Of a DNA stretch of 64,000 nt, positions 37,136-45,891 are shown in pieces; position 1 is the first letter of the stretch, and each line of letters begins with the position of its first letter. Location: contig CANLNM010000004.1 in assembly GCA_947492475.1 (NCBI GenBank), positions 62,001 to 126,000 of the forward strand, read 5' to 3'. This stretch comes from an uncultured Paracoccaceae bacterium. Lineage in GTDB: Bacteria > Pseudomonadota > Alphaproteobacteria > Rhodobacterales > Rhodobacteraceae. Below the pieces are notes generated by a model. The model was not told the origin of the DNA. It searched no databases and saw only the letters and a list, made by a program, of their open reading frames with translations. A program made the translations under genes and the position numbers.

Positions 37136-38566
37136 ATGACCAATTCCAAACTTGATCCAGAAAACTGGGATGATTTTCGCGCGCAGGCCCACCGCCTGCT
37201 GGATACCTGTCTGACACGACTGGAAAACGCTGCCGATTTCCCGTGGGTGCCGGTCCCCGAAGATATCAAGCAAAGCTACGAAATTTCAGGCGGCGAAACC
37301 AAAGCCGAAGCGCTGGTTGAACGCCTGACACATGACGTTTTGCCCTATCACACCGGCAACACCCATCCACAGTTTTTCGGCTGGGTCCACGGGACCGGGC
37401 TTGCCTCTGGGTTGTTGTCCGAAATGGTTGCGGCGACGATGAATTCGAATTGCGGCGGTCGTGATCATGGCGCAATTTATATGGAACGTGCCGTGATCGA
37501 CTGGACCCGCAACGTGATGGGTTTGCCCGACACAACCAGCGGTGTCCTGGTCACAGGCACGTCCCAAGCGACAGTCATCGCCCTGTCCGCCGCCCGCCTG
37601 AAAACGCTGGGGGCAGCATCGCGGAAATCCGGAAATGACGGCGCAAAGCTGGTCGCTTATGCCGGCGCAGGGGTCCACACCGCCACCAAAAATGCCATCG
37701 AATTGTTGGGTTTTGGCAGCGACGCCTTGCGCTTGGTTCCCGACGATGGACCCAACGGGATGGACCTGTCAGCATTGCAGGATTTGATCGCGCAGGACCG
37801 CAAAGCCGGGCTGACCCCATTTGCGATCATCGGCACGGCGGGTTCTGTGGATCGTGGGCATTTTGACGATTTGAATGGGCTGGCCGACATTGCCCAAACC
37901 CTAGGGGTTTGGCTGCATGTTGACGGGGCATTTGGGGCATGGACCCGGTTGGCTGACGATCCTTGGCATGGGCTGACAGACGGGATTGGCCGAGTTGATT
38001 CAATGGCTTGCGATTTTCATAAATGGATGTCCGTCCCCTATGATTGCGGGCTGGTTCTGATCCGACAAGAGGCTGACCACCGCGCTGCCTTTGCGGCCCG
38101 CCCATCCTATCTGGCGGCCCAACAAGACGGGTTGGGGGCGGGGGATCCGTGGTTTTGTGACTACGGGATCGACCTGTCGCGCGGCAATCGCGCGCTCAAG
38201 GTTTGGACCGCACTGGAGCTATATGGACAAGATCGATTTGGGCAAGCGATCAGTGAAAATTGTCGGTTGGCCGGATTTATGGGCGACTTGGTCACTGCCC
38301 ATGCTGACATGGCCTTGATGGCGCCGGTTTTGTCCAATGTCTGCATTTTTACCGCAAATGCGTCGCTGGATAAGGCCACCCAAAGCGATCTGAACACCCT
38401 GATTGCGCAGCGGCTTCAGATCGAAGGAAAGACCGTGTTTTCAACAACAAACGCAGATGGAATCGTGTGTTTACGCGCGGCAATCGTAAATCATCGCACC
38501 CAAAATGCCGACGTTCAGAACGCGATCAGCAATGTCCATAAAATGACGCAGACGCTATCCGTTTAA
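37136..38566 (+). CDS. PLP-dependent group II decarboxylase (aromatic-L-amino-acid decarboxylase-like)
   Basis: A 476-residue fold-type I PLP enzyme. The cofactor lysine is in DFHKWMSVPYDCG near residue 297, the aspartate in WLHVDGAFGAW, and the N-terminal HPQFFGWVHGTGL is typical of group II decarboxylases. The substrate may be an aromatic or acidic amino acid, but aldehyde-forming or transaminase-like members exist, so activity is uncertain. It begins 9 bases after holA with AAGGGGCG as SD, so it may share that transcript. Confidence 0.85.
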   Translation: MTNSKLDPENWDDFRAQAHRLLDTCLTRLENAADFPWVPVPEDIKQSYEISGGETKAEALVERLTHDVLPYHTGNTHPQFFGWVHGTGLASGLLSEMVAATMNSNCGGRDHGAIYMERAVIDWTRNVMGLPDTTSGVLVTGTSQATVIALSAARLKTLGAASRKSGNDGAKLVAYAGAGVHTATKNAIELLGFGSDALRLVPDDGPNGMDLSALQDLIAQDRKAGLTPFAIIGTAGSVDRGHFDDLNGLADIAQTLGVWLHVDGAFGAWTRLADDPWHGLTDGIGRVDSMACDFHKWMSVPYDCGLVLIRQEADHRAAFAARPSYLAAQQDGLGAGDPWFCDYGIDLSRGNRALKVWTALELYGQDRFGQAISENCRLAGFMGDLVTAHADMALMAPVLSNVCIFTANASLDKATQSDLNTLIAQRLQIEGKTVFSTTNADGIVCLRAAIVNHRTQNADVQNAISNVHKMTQTLSV

Positions 38567-39709
38567 CGCAAAATCCGCGGCCTGACGCCCCGCCATGCGC
38601 CCCGTGGCAAGGCAACCGTTGATCAAATATCCACCCGTCGGTGCATCCCAGTTCAGCATTTCGCCCGCCAGAAAAACGCCGGGCTGGTCGCGGATCATGA
38701 ACCCGTCCAGCAGATCAAACCGAAACCCACCCGCCGTTGAAATCGCATGATCCAACGGGGCAAATCCCGCATGTTGCAGCGGCAATGCCTTAATCAACGG
38801 GGCAAGGTTTGCCGGGAATGGCCGGCCAAATTCGTTCAGCAGCGCAATCTGCGCAGGGGTCAGTTTCAAACACCGCCGCAAATGATTGGCCAGCGACGTT
38901 TTGCCCTGAGGGCGGGCCAATTTCTGTTGCACGTCTTTGACGCTCAGATCCGGACATAAATCCAACACCAAATCATGCCCTGCCCGCACAGCACGCGTCA
39001 TCATATAAATCCCGCCACCTTCTAGGCCGGATTTTGAAATGACAAATTCGCCGCGGGTTGTTTCGCCCCCGGCTGACAGGCTGCACCCTTTGATCGGTTG
39101 ACCAAAATGCCGCTGCATGTGGTCGCTCCAACGCAGGTTAAGCCCAACGTTTGACGGCAAAAACGGCTGCACATTGTCGCGCGGAAAATGTTGAACCCAC
39201 GCCCCATTTGACCCTAACCGCGCCCAGCTTCCACCGCCCAGCGCCAGAACAACGCCGTCGCAGGTGACGGTTTGCGGACCCTCAGCTGTGTCAAAAACCA
39301 ATGCCCCCGCATCCCAGCCCTGCCAAACCCAGCGGGTGTGAAACGTCACCCCTAAATTCACCAATTGCGCCATCCAGCTTCGCAATAATGGCGAGGCCTT
39401 CATCGATTTGGGAAAGACGCGTTTGGTGGACCCGGTAAAGACCTCTTGGCCCAGATCCGTGGCCCAGTGCATCACCGCCTCGGGGTCAAATTCACGCAGC
39501 GCGGTCTGCAACACATCAGGGCATTTGCCATAGGCCGAAAGAAACCGATCCATCGGTTCATTTTTGGTCAGGTTCAAGCCAGATTTCCCTGCCATCAGGA
39601 ATTTGCGCCCCACCGATGGCATGGCGTCCATGACCCGCACAGCGCAGCCCGCCTTTGCCATTTCGTGGGCGGCCATCAACCCCGCAGGACCGGCGCCAAT
39701 CACCACCAT
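38555..39709 (-). CDS. HI0933-family flavoprotein (TIGR03862-like)
   Basis: About 384 residues. The N-terminal dinucleotide motif VVIGAGPAGLMAAHEMAKAG binds FAD; GRKFLMAGKSGLNLTK and the C-terminal AGEMLNWDAPTGGYLINGC are the marks of the BaiN/HI0933 family of putative NAD(P)/FAD oxidoreductases. The reaction is unknown. Start choice is open: ATG 39709, GTG 39730 or TTG 39757, none with a good SD. The last two overlap the stop of the mscS-type gene at 39723. Its 3' end overlaps the decarboxylase stop region by 12 bases. Confidence 0.85.
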   Translation of the reverse strand: MVVIGAGPAGLMAAHEMAKAGCAVRVMDAMPSVGRKFLMAGKSGLNLTKNEPMDRFLSAYGKCPDVLQTALREFDPEAVMHWATDLGQEVFTGSTKRVFPKSMKASPLLRSWMAQLVNLGVTFHTRWVWQGWDAGALVFDTAEGPQTVTCDGVVLALGGGSWARLGSNGAWVQHFPRDNVQPFLPSNVGLNLRWSDHMQRHFGQPIKGCSLSAGGETTRGEFVISKSGLEGGGIYMMTRAVRAGHDLVLDLCPDLSVKDVQQKLARPQGKTSLANHLRRCLKLTPAQIALLNEFGRPFPANLAPLIKALPLQHAGFAPLDHAISTAGGFRFDLLDGFMIRDQPGVFLAGEMLNWDAPTGGYLINGCLATGRMAGRQAADFALNG

Positions 39710-39722
39710 GTTGGGACGGGGG

Positions 39723-41150
39723 TCAGCCACTGGGGAACTGGCCTTTGATTTCGACAACGCGATGCGGATACGGGATTTCTATTCCTGCCTCTTTCAGCGC
39801 GTTCCAAACCGCAAACAGCACATGCGACGTGTATTTATTGCGCCCATCATCAATGCCGTTGACCCAAAATTCGACAGCAAAATCAATGCCGCTATCGCCA
39901 AACCCGCGCAGTTCACAGTCTGGACCATCGGGATCTTGTAACACGAAATCCAGCTTGGACACGGCGGCATTAATGATACCCGGCACCAGGTTGATATCAG
40001 TGTCATAGCTCACGGAAAACGCGGCCTCATAGCGATTGGCAGATCCGCTATCGGAATAATTGACCACCCGCGTGACGATGAAATCTTCGTTGGGAACAAC
40101 GATCCATTTGCCATCATAGGTTTCCAAAATGGCGGCCCGCGCGGTCATTTTAACAATCGTCCCGGCTTCGCCGCCATCCAGTTCGACGTAGTCGCCAACC
40201 GTGGCCTGCCCTTCGAGCAACAGGATGATCCCCGAGATAAAGTTGGACGCAATTTTTTGCAGGCCAAAACCGATCCCAACACCCAATGCACCGGTCAGCA
40301 CAGCGAGCGACGTCAGCGGGACGCCCATGATGTTCATCAAGATTAAGAAGGCCACCCCAAAGATCGCGATTTCTGCCGTCTTTTCCGCCAATTGACGTGT
40401 GGCCGGGCGCATCTCTTCTTGTTTTTTGATAAAGGTTGACGATTGGTCATTTGACCAGCGCCCAAACCAGAAAATCACGCCAGCGATGACGATAAATTTC
40501 AGCAGCCACAACAGGTTAAACGACAGGTTGCCCAATGGGACTACGGTCGCTTCCAACTTGGCTGCGACGGGATCCAACAGGCCCAGCGCGTAAAAAGCGC
40601 CAACTGGGATCAACACCACTTTGCCCAGCAAACGCAGGAACGGATCGGTTAACATATCCCGCGCAAAGGCCCGCACGGCGAGGAACAGGAACACCCGTTT
40701 CCCGAACGCAATCATCGCGCCAGAGCCAAAAATCGATCGGGTCACCTGTTCCCCGGCCGAGGTCAGCGCAAAGGCCAACAGCGGAAGGAGTAACGGCGTG
40801 AACATCAGTGTGAACCGACGTATCTTGGACAGGATCGACTGGTTATCCTCGGCGGGCGTCAGCAATTTTTCAATTTTTGGACGCAGGCGTTTGGTCAGGT
40901 AAACGGCCAACAGGTAGCTTAGGATGATCAGCGCAAATTGCGACCACGCCGCCGGGCTGAGCAGCCATGACAGCGCAATATCCCCCGCCTGCAATGCATA
41001 TTCGACCACACGCTGCACGATCGGTGGCATGGTTTCCGCCCATTCCGGCAAGGCAGGTGGAGGTCCGATCACAGGTTCGGCCATCGCCGGTTCAACAGCG
41101 TCGGTTGCTGCGGTGATCGCAGTGGTATTGGCGTCGGTATCCTGTTCCAT
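39723..41150 (-). CDS. MscS-family mechanosensitive ion channel
   Basis: A 475-residue membrane channel. Several hydrophobic segments precede the conserved MscS core: GALGVGIGFGLQKIASNFISG (pore-lining helix, first part) and the beta domain VGDYVELDGGEAGTIVKMTARAA, then VPNEDFI. MscS channels release solutes when membrane tension rises after osmotic downshock. The first 50 residues are Ala/Thr/Pro-rich and extra to the core. GAAGG precedes the ATG. Confidence 0.92.
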   Translation of the reverse strand: MEQDTDANTTAITAATDAVEPAMAEPVIGPPPALPEWAETMPPIVQRVVEYALQAGDIALSWLLSPAAWSQFALIILSYLLAVYLTKRLRPKIEKLLTPAEDNQSILSKIRRFTLMFTPLLLPLLAFALTSAGEQVTRSIFGSGAMIAFGKRVFLFLAVRAFARDMLTDPFLRLLGKVVLIPVGAFYALGLLDPVAAKLEATVVPLGNLSFNLLWLLKFIVIAGVIFWFGRWSNDQSSTFIKKQEEMRPATRQLAEKTAEIAIFGVAFLILMNIMGVPLTSLAVLTGALGVGIGFGLQKIASNFISGIILLLEGQATVGDYVELDGGEAGTIVKMTARAAILETYDGKWIVVPNEDFIVTRVVNYSDSGSANRYEAAFSVSYDTDINLVPGIINAAVSKLDFVLQDPDGPDCELRGFGDSGIDFAVEFWVNGIDDGRNKYTSHVLFAVWNALKEAGIEIPYPHRVVEIKGQFPSG

Positions 41151-41232
41151 AAACCTTCACTCTTTTGCAAAAATGGTCCGCGCTTCTATAGCGAAGGAAC
41201 CGGGACGCGCAAAGTGCGTCGCACCGGTTCGT

Positions 41233-41841
41233 TCACGAACACAGGGATTTGATCCCGTGGATCAGGTCCGGGCGGGCGTTCAAAACATCGTCCCCCAGCG
41301 CCAGCGCAGCATCCAACGGCGATGTGGCGATCCGATCGATCAACCCCCAGGCCAACGCTTCGGTGGCGTCTATTTTTTGCCCCGCCATCAGGATCATCTT
41401 TGTGCGCGCCGGGCCGATCAGGGCCGTCATCCGTTTGGGATCGGACGGTTGGGGCAGATACCCGCGTTTCATCACCGGATAAAAGAATTTGGCATGCGGC
41501 GCTGCAATCCGGATGTCACAGGCCAAAACCATGCCATTGGCCCCACCTGCAACTGTGCCATTCAGCGCAGCGACGGACAGGCCGGGGAAATCAACGATGG
41601 TTTGTGACAGGTGTTCCCATGCGTCGGACACGGCCAGATCGCCATTGGCCACATCGTCCAGATCAGCCCCCGCGCTGAACACGCTGCCTTCGGCGGTCAG
41701 CACCAGCATTTTGGCCTCGGTCGCTGAATTTTCGATCGCCATCGACAATTGGCACAGCATGTCTTCGGTCAGGGCGTTGGCTTTGTCGACGCGATCAATG
41801 ACCAGATGCAACACGTCGCCGATTAAATTGGCCCGGATCAT
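41233..41841 (-). CDS. Short enoyl-CoA hydratase/isomerase-family protein
   Basis: A protein of 202 residues with the crotonase core: the oxyanion-hole peptides SAGADL and NGTVAGGANGM are present. Normal hydratases are about 255-265 residues; this one ends soon after WGLIDRIA and lacks the C-terminal helices that usually close the active site and form trimers. It may be a shortened but working member or a decayed one. Its ATG overlaps the stop of the SDR gene (ATGA), so the pair is coupled. Confidence 0.8.
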   Translation of the reverse strand: MIRANLIGDVLHLVIDRVDKANALTEDMLCQLSMAIENSATEAKMLVLTAEGSVFSAGADLDDVANGDLAVSDAWEHLSQTIVDFPGLSVAALNGTVAGGANGMVLACDIRIAAPHAKFFYPVMKRGYLPQPSDPKRMTALIGPARTKMILMAGQKIDATEALAWGLIDRIATSPLDAALALGDDVLNARPDLIHGIKSLCS

Positions 41842-42587
41842 GCGACACCCACTTTTTGGCGAATGTCTGGGTCACGCAGAGACACATCTGCGCCCAGATA
41901 TTCGTCTGCCTCTGGGCCGCACATCCAGATCAGCGCTTTGGCGACCCATTCCGGGGGGATGTGATCGGACCATTCCAATGCGCTGACCGGGTTGATCCCC
42001 GATGCCTTGATTTCGCGCTGCATTTCGGTGGCCACTGTGCCCGGTGACAGGCCCAGCACCCGCACACCCAAATCGCGGTTTTCTTTGTCCGCGCATCGCG
42101 TCAGCATATAGGCCCCCGCCTTTGAGCTACAATAGGCCGACCATGCCTCAACAGGGCCATGGGCTGCGCCGGATGAAATGGTGATGATGGTGCCGCTGCC
42201 CTGTTCGATCATCCCCGGCAATGCGGCACGCATACCGTTGAATACGCCTTTTAGGTTGATGTCGATTGTATGCCCATAGGCATCAGGGTCGGTGCCCGCC
42301 AAATGACTGATCGGGTCGATCACGCCTGCATTGCCGATAAACACATCCAACCGCCCAAAGGTTTTGATTGTCGCGTTTACGGCTGCCTCTAGTTCCCAAT
42401 ACCGGCTGACATCACAGGGAATCGCCAACGCATTGGGCCCGATTTCACCGGCAATCGTCGCGATCTGATCCTCGTTTCGGGCCAATAGGGCGACCTTGGC
42501 ATCCTGAGCGGCGAATAACCGCGCAGCCGATTCCCCGATGCCCCGACTGGCGCCCGTGATCAGAATTACCTTTTCCGTCATATCCAT
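41838..42587 (-). CDS. Short-chain dehydrogenase/reductase
   Basis: About 249 residues, classical SDR. TGASRGIG at 11-18 binds NAD(P), NAGV lies in the middle, and the catalytic Ser and YCSSK (about 151-155) are present. A fatty-acyl or hydroxy-substrate reductase role is suggested by the coupled crotonase-family gene, but the substrate is unknown. ATG 42587 is chosen because GAGG lies 8 bases upstream; the second ATG at 42581 is possible. Confidence 0.87.
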   Translation of the reverse strand: MDMTEKVILITGASRGIGESAARLFAAQDAKVALLARNEDQIATIAGEIGPNALAIPCDVSRYWELEAAVNATIKTFGRLDVFIGNAGVIDPISHLAGTDPDAYGHTIDINLKGVFNGMRAALPGMIEQGSGTIITISSGAAHGPVEAWSAYCSSKAGAYMLTRCADKENRDLGVRVLGLSPGTVATEMQREIKASGINPVSALEWSDHIPPEWVAKALIWMCGPEADEYLGADVSLRDPDIRQKVGVA

Positions 42588-42721
42588 GCCATTTTCCTCA
42601 TCCAGCAGAAGCCCATGGGAATTCGTGCAAAATTTCCACAGTCTTGTTTTCCCCACCTTGACCTCTTTGAGGAAGAAGGGGAATGCTGATTACAGATTTT
42701 TAAACTAGGGGAGACAACCCA

Positions 42722-44218
42722 ATGACCCGTTTTAACCAAGCAAGCCAAATTGCTTTAATTATTTCCCTCGCTGGCAGCACTGCCGCATTCGCCGATGTCA
42801 CCGCCCAACAGGTTTGGGAAGATTGGCAAGAAACCATGGGCATGTCCGGCGAAGTCAACATCGCCATCGGTTCAGAAACCGCATCCGGCGGCACCATTTC
42901 TGTGACCGATCTGGTTGTGTCCATGCAAGAGCCCGATATTTCCGTGACCTCTACCATTGGATCGCTTGAGTTCACAGAACAGGGGGACGGCACGGTTGCG
43001 GTGACCCTATCACCTGAGAACACAATTGATCTGGTTCTGGAAGGCACACCTGTTTCGATCACCGCGACAAATGATGACATGAACATCGTTGTGTCCGGCG
43101 ATCCAAGCGAATTTAACTATGCCGTGTCCGCTGACAGCTATGCGCTGACTGTGACCAGCATCGAAGATGACGAAGTCGTCTTGAATGACATCAGCGTCGT
43201 GATTTCCGGCATTTCCGGGACTTATGTGACGCACACATCTGACCTGCGGAACGTGTCCTACAACATGGCTGCGGAAAACACGACCATTGTGGTTGATGTG
43301 TCCGAAAACGGCGGCGGCGGGGTCGTTCAGATGGCCGGTACGCTGGCGGATCTGGCGGCAGCCGCGCAGATCGCGATGCCATTGAACATGATGGAAATGG
43401 AAAACCCCGACAACATGTTCGTTGATGGTTTCGCAGTTGAAGGCGGCTATTCTGTAGGTGCCACAGAATACAGCATGAATTTCAACGCTGACGGCGACAT
43501 GGCCCAAGGTGCCGCATCCTTTGACGGCGCCAATGTTGCGCTGGCCATGGGCATGGACGGTTTTGCCTATCAGGGCGCCATTCAAAACCTCGCGGCCAAC
43601 ATTGTCGGGTCCGAAATTCCATTGCCAGTGGAATTCGCAATGGAAGAGTTGTCTTACGGCATCGACGTTCCAGTTTCTGCCAGCGACGACCCGCAGGATT
43701 TTGCGCTGAACATGACCTTGGGCGGTTTGACCGTGAACGAATTGCTGTGGTCCATGGCCGACCCAGCGGGCGTGTTGCCACATGATCCGGCCACTGTGTC
43801 CTTTGATCTGACTGGTGCGGCGAAACTGTTCTTTGACGTGCTGGACCCATCTCAGGCTGATGCTTTGGCCATGTCTGACATGCCCGGCGAACTGCATTCT
43901 CTGAACCTGAACAACCTGACTGTGTCGCTGGTTGGCGCAGAAATTCTGGGTGACGGCGCATTCACATTCGACAATACCGATCTGGAAACATTTGACGGCC
44001 TGCCACGCCCCATGGGTGAACTGAACCTGGCCATCAACGGTGCCAACGGTCTGATCGACAAGCTGATCCAGATGGGTCTGATCCCAGAACAAGAAGCCAT
44101 GATGCCCCGCATGATGATGGGTATGTTCACCACGCCCGTGGGTGATGACATGTTGACCTCAAAAATCGAAATCAACGAACAAGGCCACATTTCGGCCAAT
44201 GGCCAGCGCTTGCAATAA
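42722..44218 (+). CDS. DUF2125 exported protein (first of a tandem pair)
   Basis: A protein of 498 residues with a signal peptide (cleavage likely after AAFA) followed by DVTAQQVWEDWQETMGM. The sequence is beta-rich and repetitive in texture, ending LTSKIEINEQGHISANGQRL, the typical DUF2125 end. These alphaproteobacterial proteins are of unknown function and are likely periplasmic. GGGGAG lies before the ATG. The next gene is a clear paralogue; a strong terminator lies between them. Confidence 0.82.
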   Translation: MTRFNQASQIALIISLAGSTAAFADVTAQQVWEDWQETMGMSGEVNIAIGSETASGGTISVTDLVVSMQEPDISVTSTIGSLEFTEQGDGTVAVTLSPENTIDLVLEGTPVSITATNDDMNIVVSGDPSEFNYAVSADSYALTVTSIEDDEVVLNDISVVISGISGTYVTHTSDLRNVSYNMAAENTTIVVDVSENGGGGVVQMAGTLADLAAAAQIAMPLNMMEMENPDNMFVDGFAVEGGYSVGATEYSMNFNADGDMAQGAASFDGANVALAMGMDGFAYQGAIQNLAANIVGSEIPLPVEFAMEELSYGIDVPVSASDDPQDFALNMTLGGLTVNELLWSMADPAGVLPHDPATVSFDLTGAAKLFFDVLDPSQADALAMSDMPGELHSLNLNNLTVSLVGAEILGDGAFTFDNTDLETFDGLPRPMGELNLAINGANGLIDKLIQMGLIPEQEAMMPRMMMGMFTTPVGDDMLTSKIEINEQGHISANGQRLQ

Positions 44219-44240
44219 GCGCGGTTAATCCCCAAATAAT

Positions 44241-44266
44241 AGGCCGTGCGACCCGTCGCGCGGCCT
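44241..44266 (+). terminator. Terminator between the two DUF2125 genes
   Basis: AGGCCGTGCGA (44241-44251), loop CCCG, TCGCGCGGCCT (44256-44266): an 11-bp stem with one G-U pair, followed by a T-rich stretch (TTAGCATTTT). It may lower, rather than abolish, readthrough to the second gene, whose start is only 27 bases on. Confidence 0.75.
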
Positions 44267-44292
44267 TTAGCATTTTACCACAGGACACTCCA

Positions 44293-45831
44293 TTGACCCG
44301 TCTTTTTAGTTCCGCCGCCATCCTGCCCCTGATCATCGCAACCCCAGCTTTGGCTGACGTGACCGCCGATGATTTGTGGTCTTATTACCAAGATTCCTAT
44401 GCCCAATTCGGGGTGAACCTGACCGTAAACCAAGCCCGTGACGGCAATGTTGTAACGTGGTCCGACATCAGCGCAGAAATCGTTCTGCCGATGGATTTTG
44501 GTGAAATCACATTGCGCACCGGCCCGTTCACATTGACCGAAAACAGCGATGGGTCGCTGAATATTGACGTTCCGGGTGCAGGCGCGATCAACTTCTTTGG
44601 GATATTTGGCCCCGATGATGATGTAACCGTCACCGGTCAGATCCTGACGACCTCTTCCGGGTTGGTCACCGTGGTCACAGGCACGCCCGACGACATGACC
44701 CTGACCAGCACATATGATGAAATCACCTTTGAAATCGCCGATCTGGACCTGACCAGCGACGTCGAAGACCTTCCCTTTGTGTTTGAATTGTCCGGCAATC
44801 AGCGCAACGGCAATTCAGTCACCCGGATTGTGAACGCTGATCTGACCAACATCGAAATGACCTACAAACTCGAGGAAATGAACTATACATTCCACATGTC
44901 TGGTCCAGATGGTCTGGATCAAACCCAAACCGGTCAAACCCGTGATACGCAGAGCCGCAGCCTGATTTCGATCCCGGATATGCCGCTGGATTACATGAAC
45001 ATCGCCAGCGCAATCCGCGCCGGTCTGGCGATCCAAATGGATGCGACATCCGCCTCCTCCACCACACTTGTAAGCGGTCGTGACGTCAGTGGCATGGTGA
45101 TGAACCAAGACCAACGTATGGGCGCAACCCAACAATCGCTGTCTTTTGGGGCGGACGGGCTTAGCTTTGATGGTGCGTTTGCAGATATCACCGCCAAAAT
45201 CGGAATGCCTGAATTCATGCCGATGGACATCGACCTCGCAATCCCGCAGGGGTCTTATGCGTTCGACATCCCCATTCAAGCCGACATCGCCGCGCAGGAT
45301 TTCCGCTACATGGTGTCGATCACCGACATCACCGTAAACGAAGACATCTGGCGTTTGGTTGACCCATCCGAACTGATTGCCCGTGACCCCATCGATTTCA
45401 CCATTGATCTGGGCGCGGACGTGATCCTGAAACAGGATTTGCTCGACTTCAACGGTGTGATGGCGCTGGCGAACCAAGCGGATGATCCGCTTGCCTTCTT
45501 TGATATTGAATCGGTCAAACTGGACGCCCTGAACCTCAGCGCGGCTGGGGCCGCATTGGTGGCAAATGGCGCGTTTACCCTGGACATGACCGACATGGTC
45601 ACAATGGGTGGTTTCCCCCGCCCAGAAGGCCGCGCCGAGGCGGAAATCACTGGTTATAACCAATTGGTGGATACGTTGATCGAAATGGGCGTGTTGGCCG
45701 CCGAGGACGCAATGGCGGCCCGGATGGGACTGGCAATGTTCACCCAAGCCACCGGTGACGACGCCGTCGCAACCGAGCTTGAAGTCAACGCAGAAGGCCA
45801 TGTCATCGTGAACGGACAACGCATCCGCTAA
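44293..45831 (+). CDS. DUF2125 exported protein (second of a tandem pair)
   Basis: A protein of 512 residues with a signal peptide (MTRLFSSAAILPLIIATPALA) and a mature start DVTADDLWSYYQDSYAQFGV that lines up with its upstream paralogue; the end VATELEVNAEGHVIVNGQR also matches. TTG 44293 is the apparent start, with AGGA 7 bases before it; a TTG start and the preceding terminator suggest it is made at a lower level than the first copy. Function unknown, probably periplasmic. Confidence 0.8.
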   Translation: MTRLFSSAAILPLIIATPALADVTADDLWSYYQDSYAQFGVNLTVNQARDGNVVTWSDISAEIVLPMDFGEITLRTGPFTLTENSDGSLNIDVPGAGAINFFGIFGPDDDVTVTGQILTTSSGLVTVVTGTPDDMTLTSTYDEITFEIADLDLTSDVEDLPFVFELSGNQRNGNSVTRIVNADLTNIEMTYKLEEMNYTFHMSGPDGLDQTQTGQTRDTQSRSLISIPDMPLDYMNIASAIRAGLAIQMDATSASSTTLVSGRDVSGMVMNQDQRMGATQQSLSFGADGLSFDGAFADITAKIGMPEFMPMDIDLAIPQGSYAFDIPIQADIAAQDFRYMVSITDITVNEDIWRLVDPSELIARDPIDFTIDLGADVILKQDLLDFNGVMALANQADDPLAFFDIESVKLDALNLSAAGAALVANGAFTLDMTDMVTMGGFPRPEGRAEAEITGYNQLVDTLIEMGVLAAEDAMAARMGLAMFTQATGDDAVATELEVNAEGHVIVNGQRIR

Positions 45832-45891
45832 CGCAATGCTTGCAGGTTGGGGGCTGGAGCACTAATTCGGTCTGAAAGAAAAGGATCTGGA

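Noticed and set aside
43010-44092. A 360-codon minus-strand frame opposite the first DUF2125 gene
   Set aside because: Antisense shadow with His/Gln/Val-rich composition; the plus-strand gene has a signal peptide, an SD and a paralogue.
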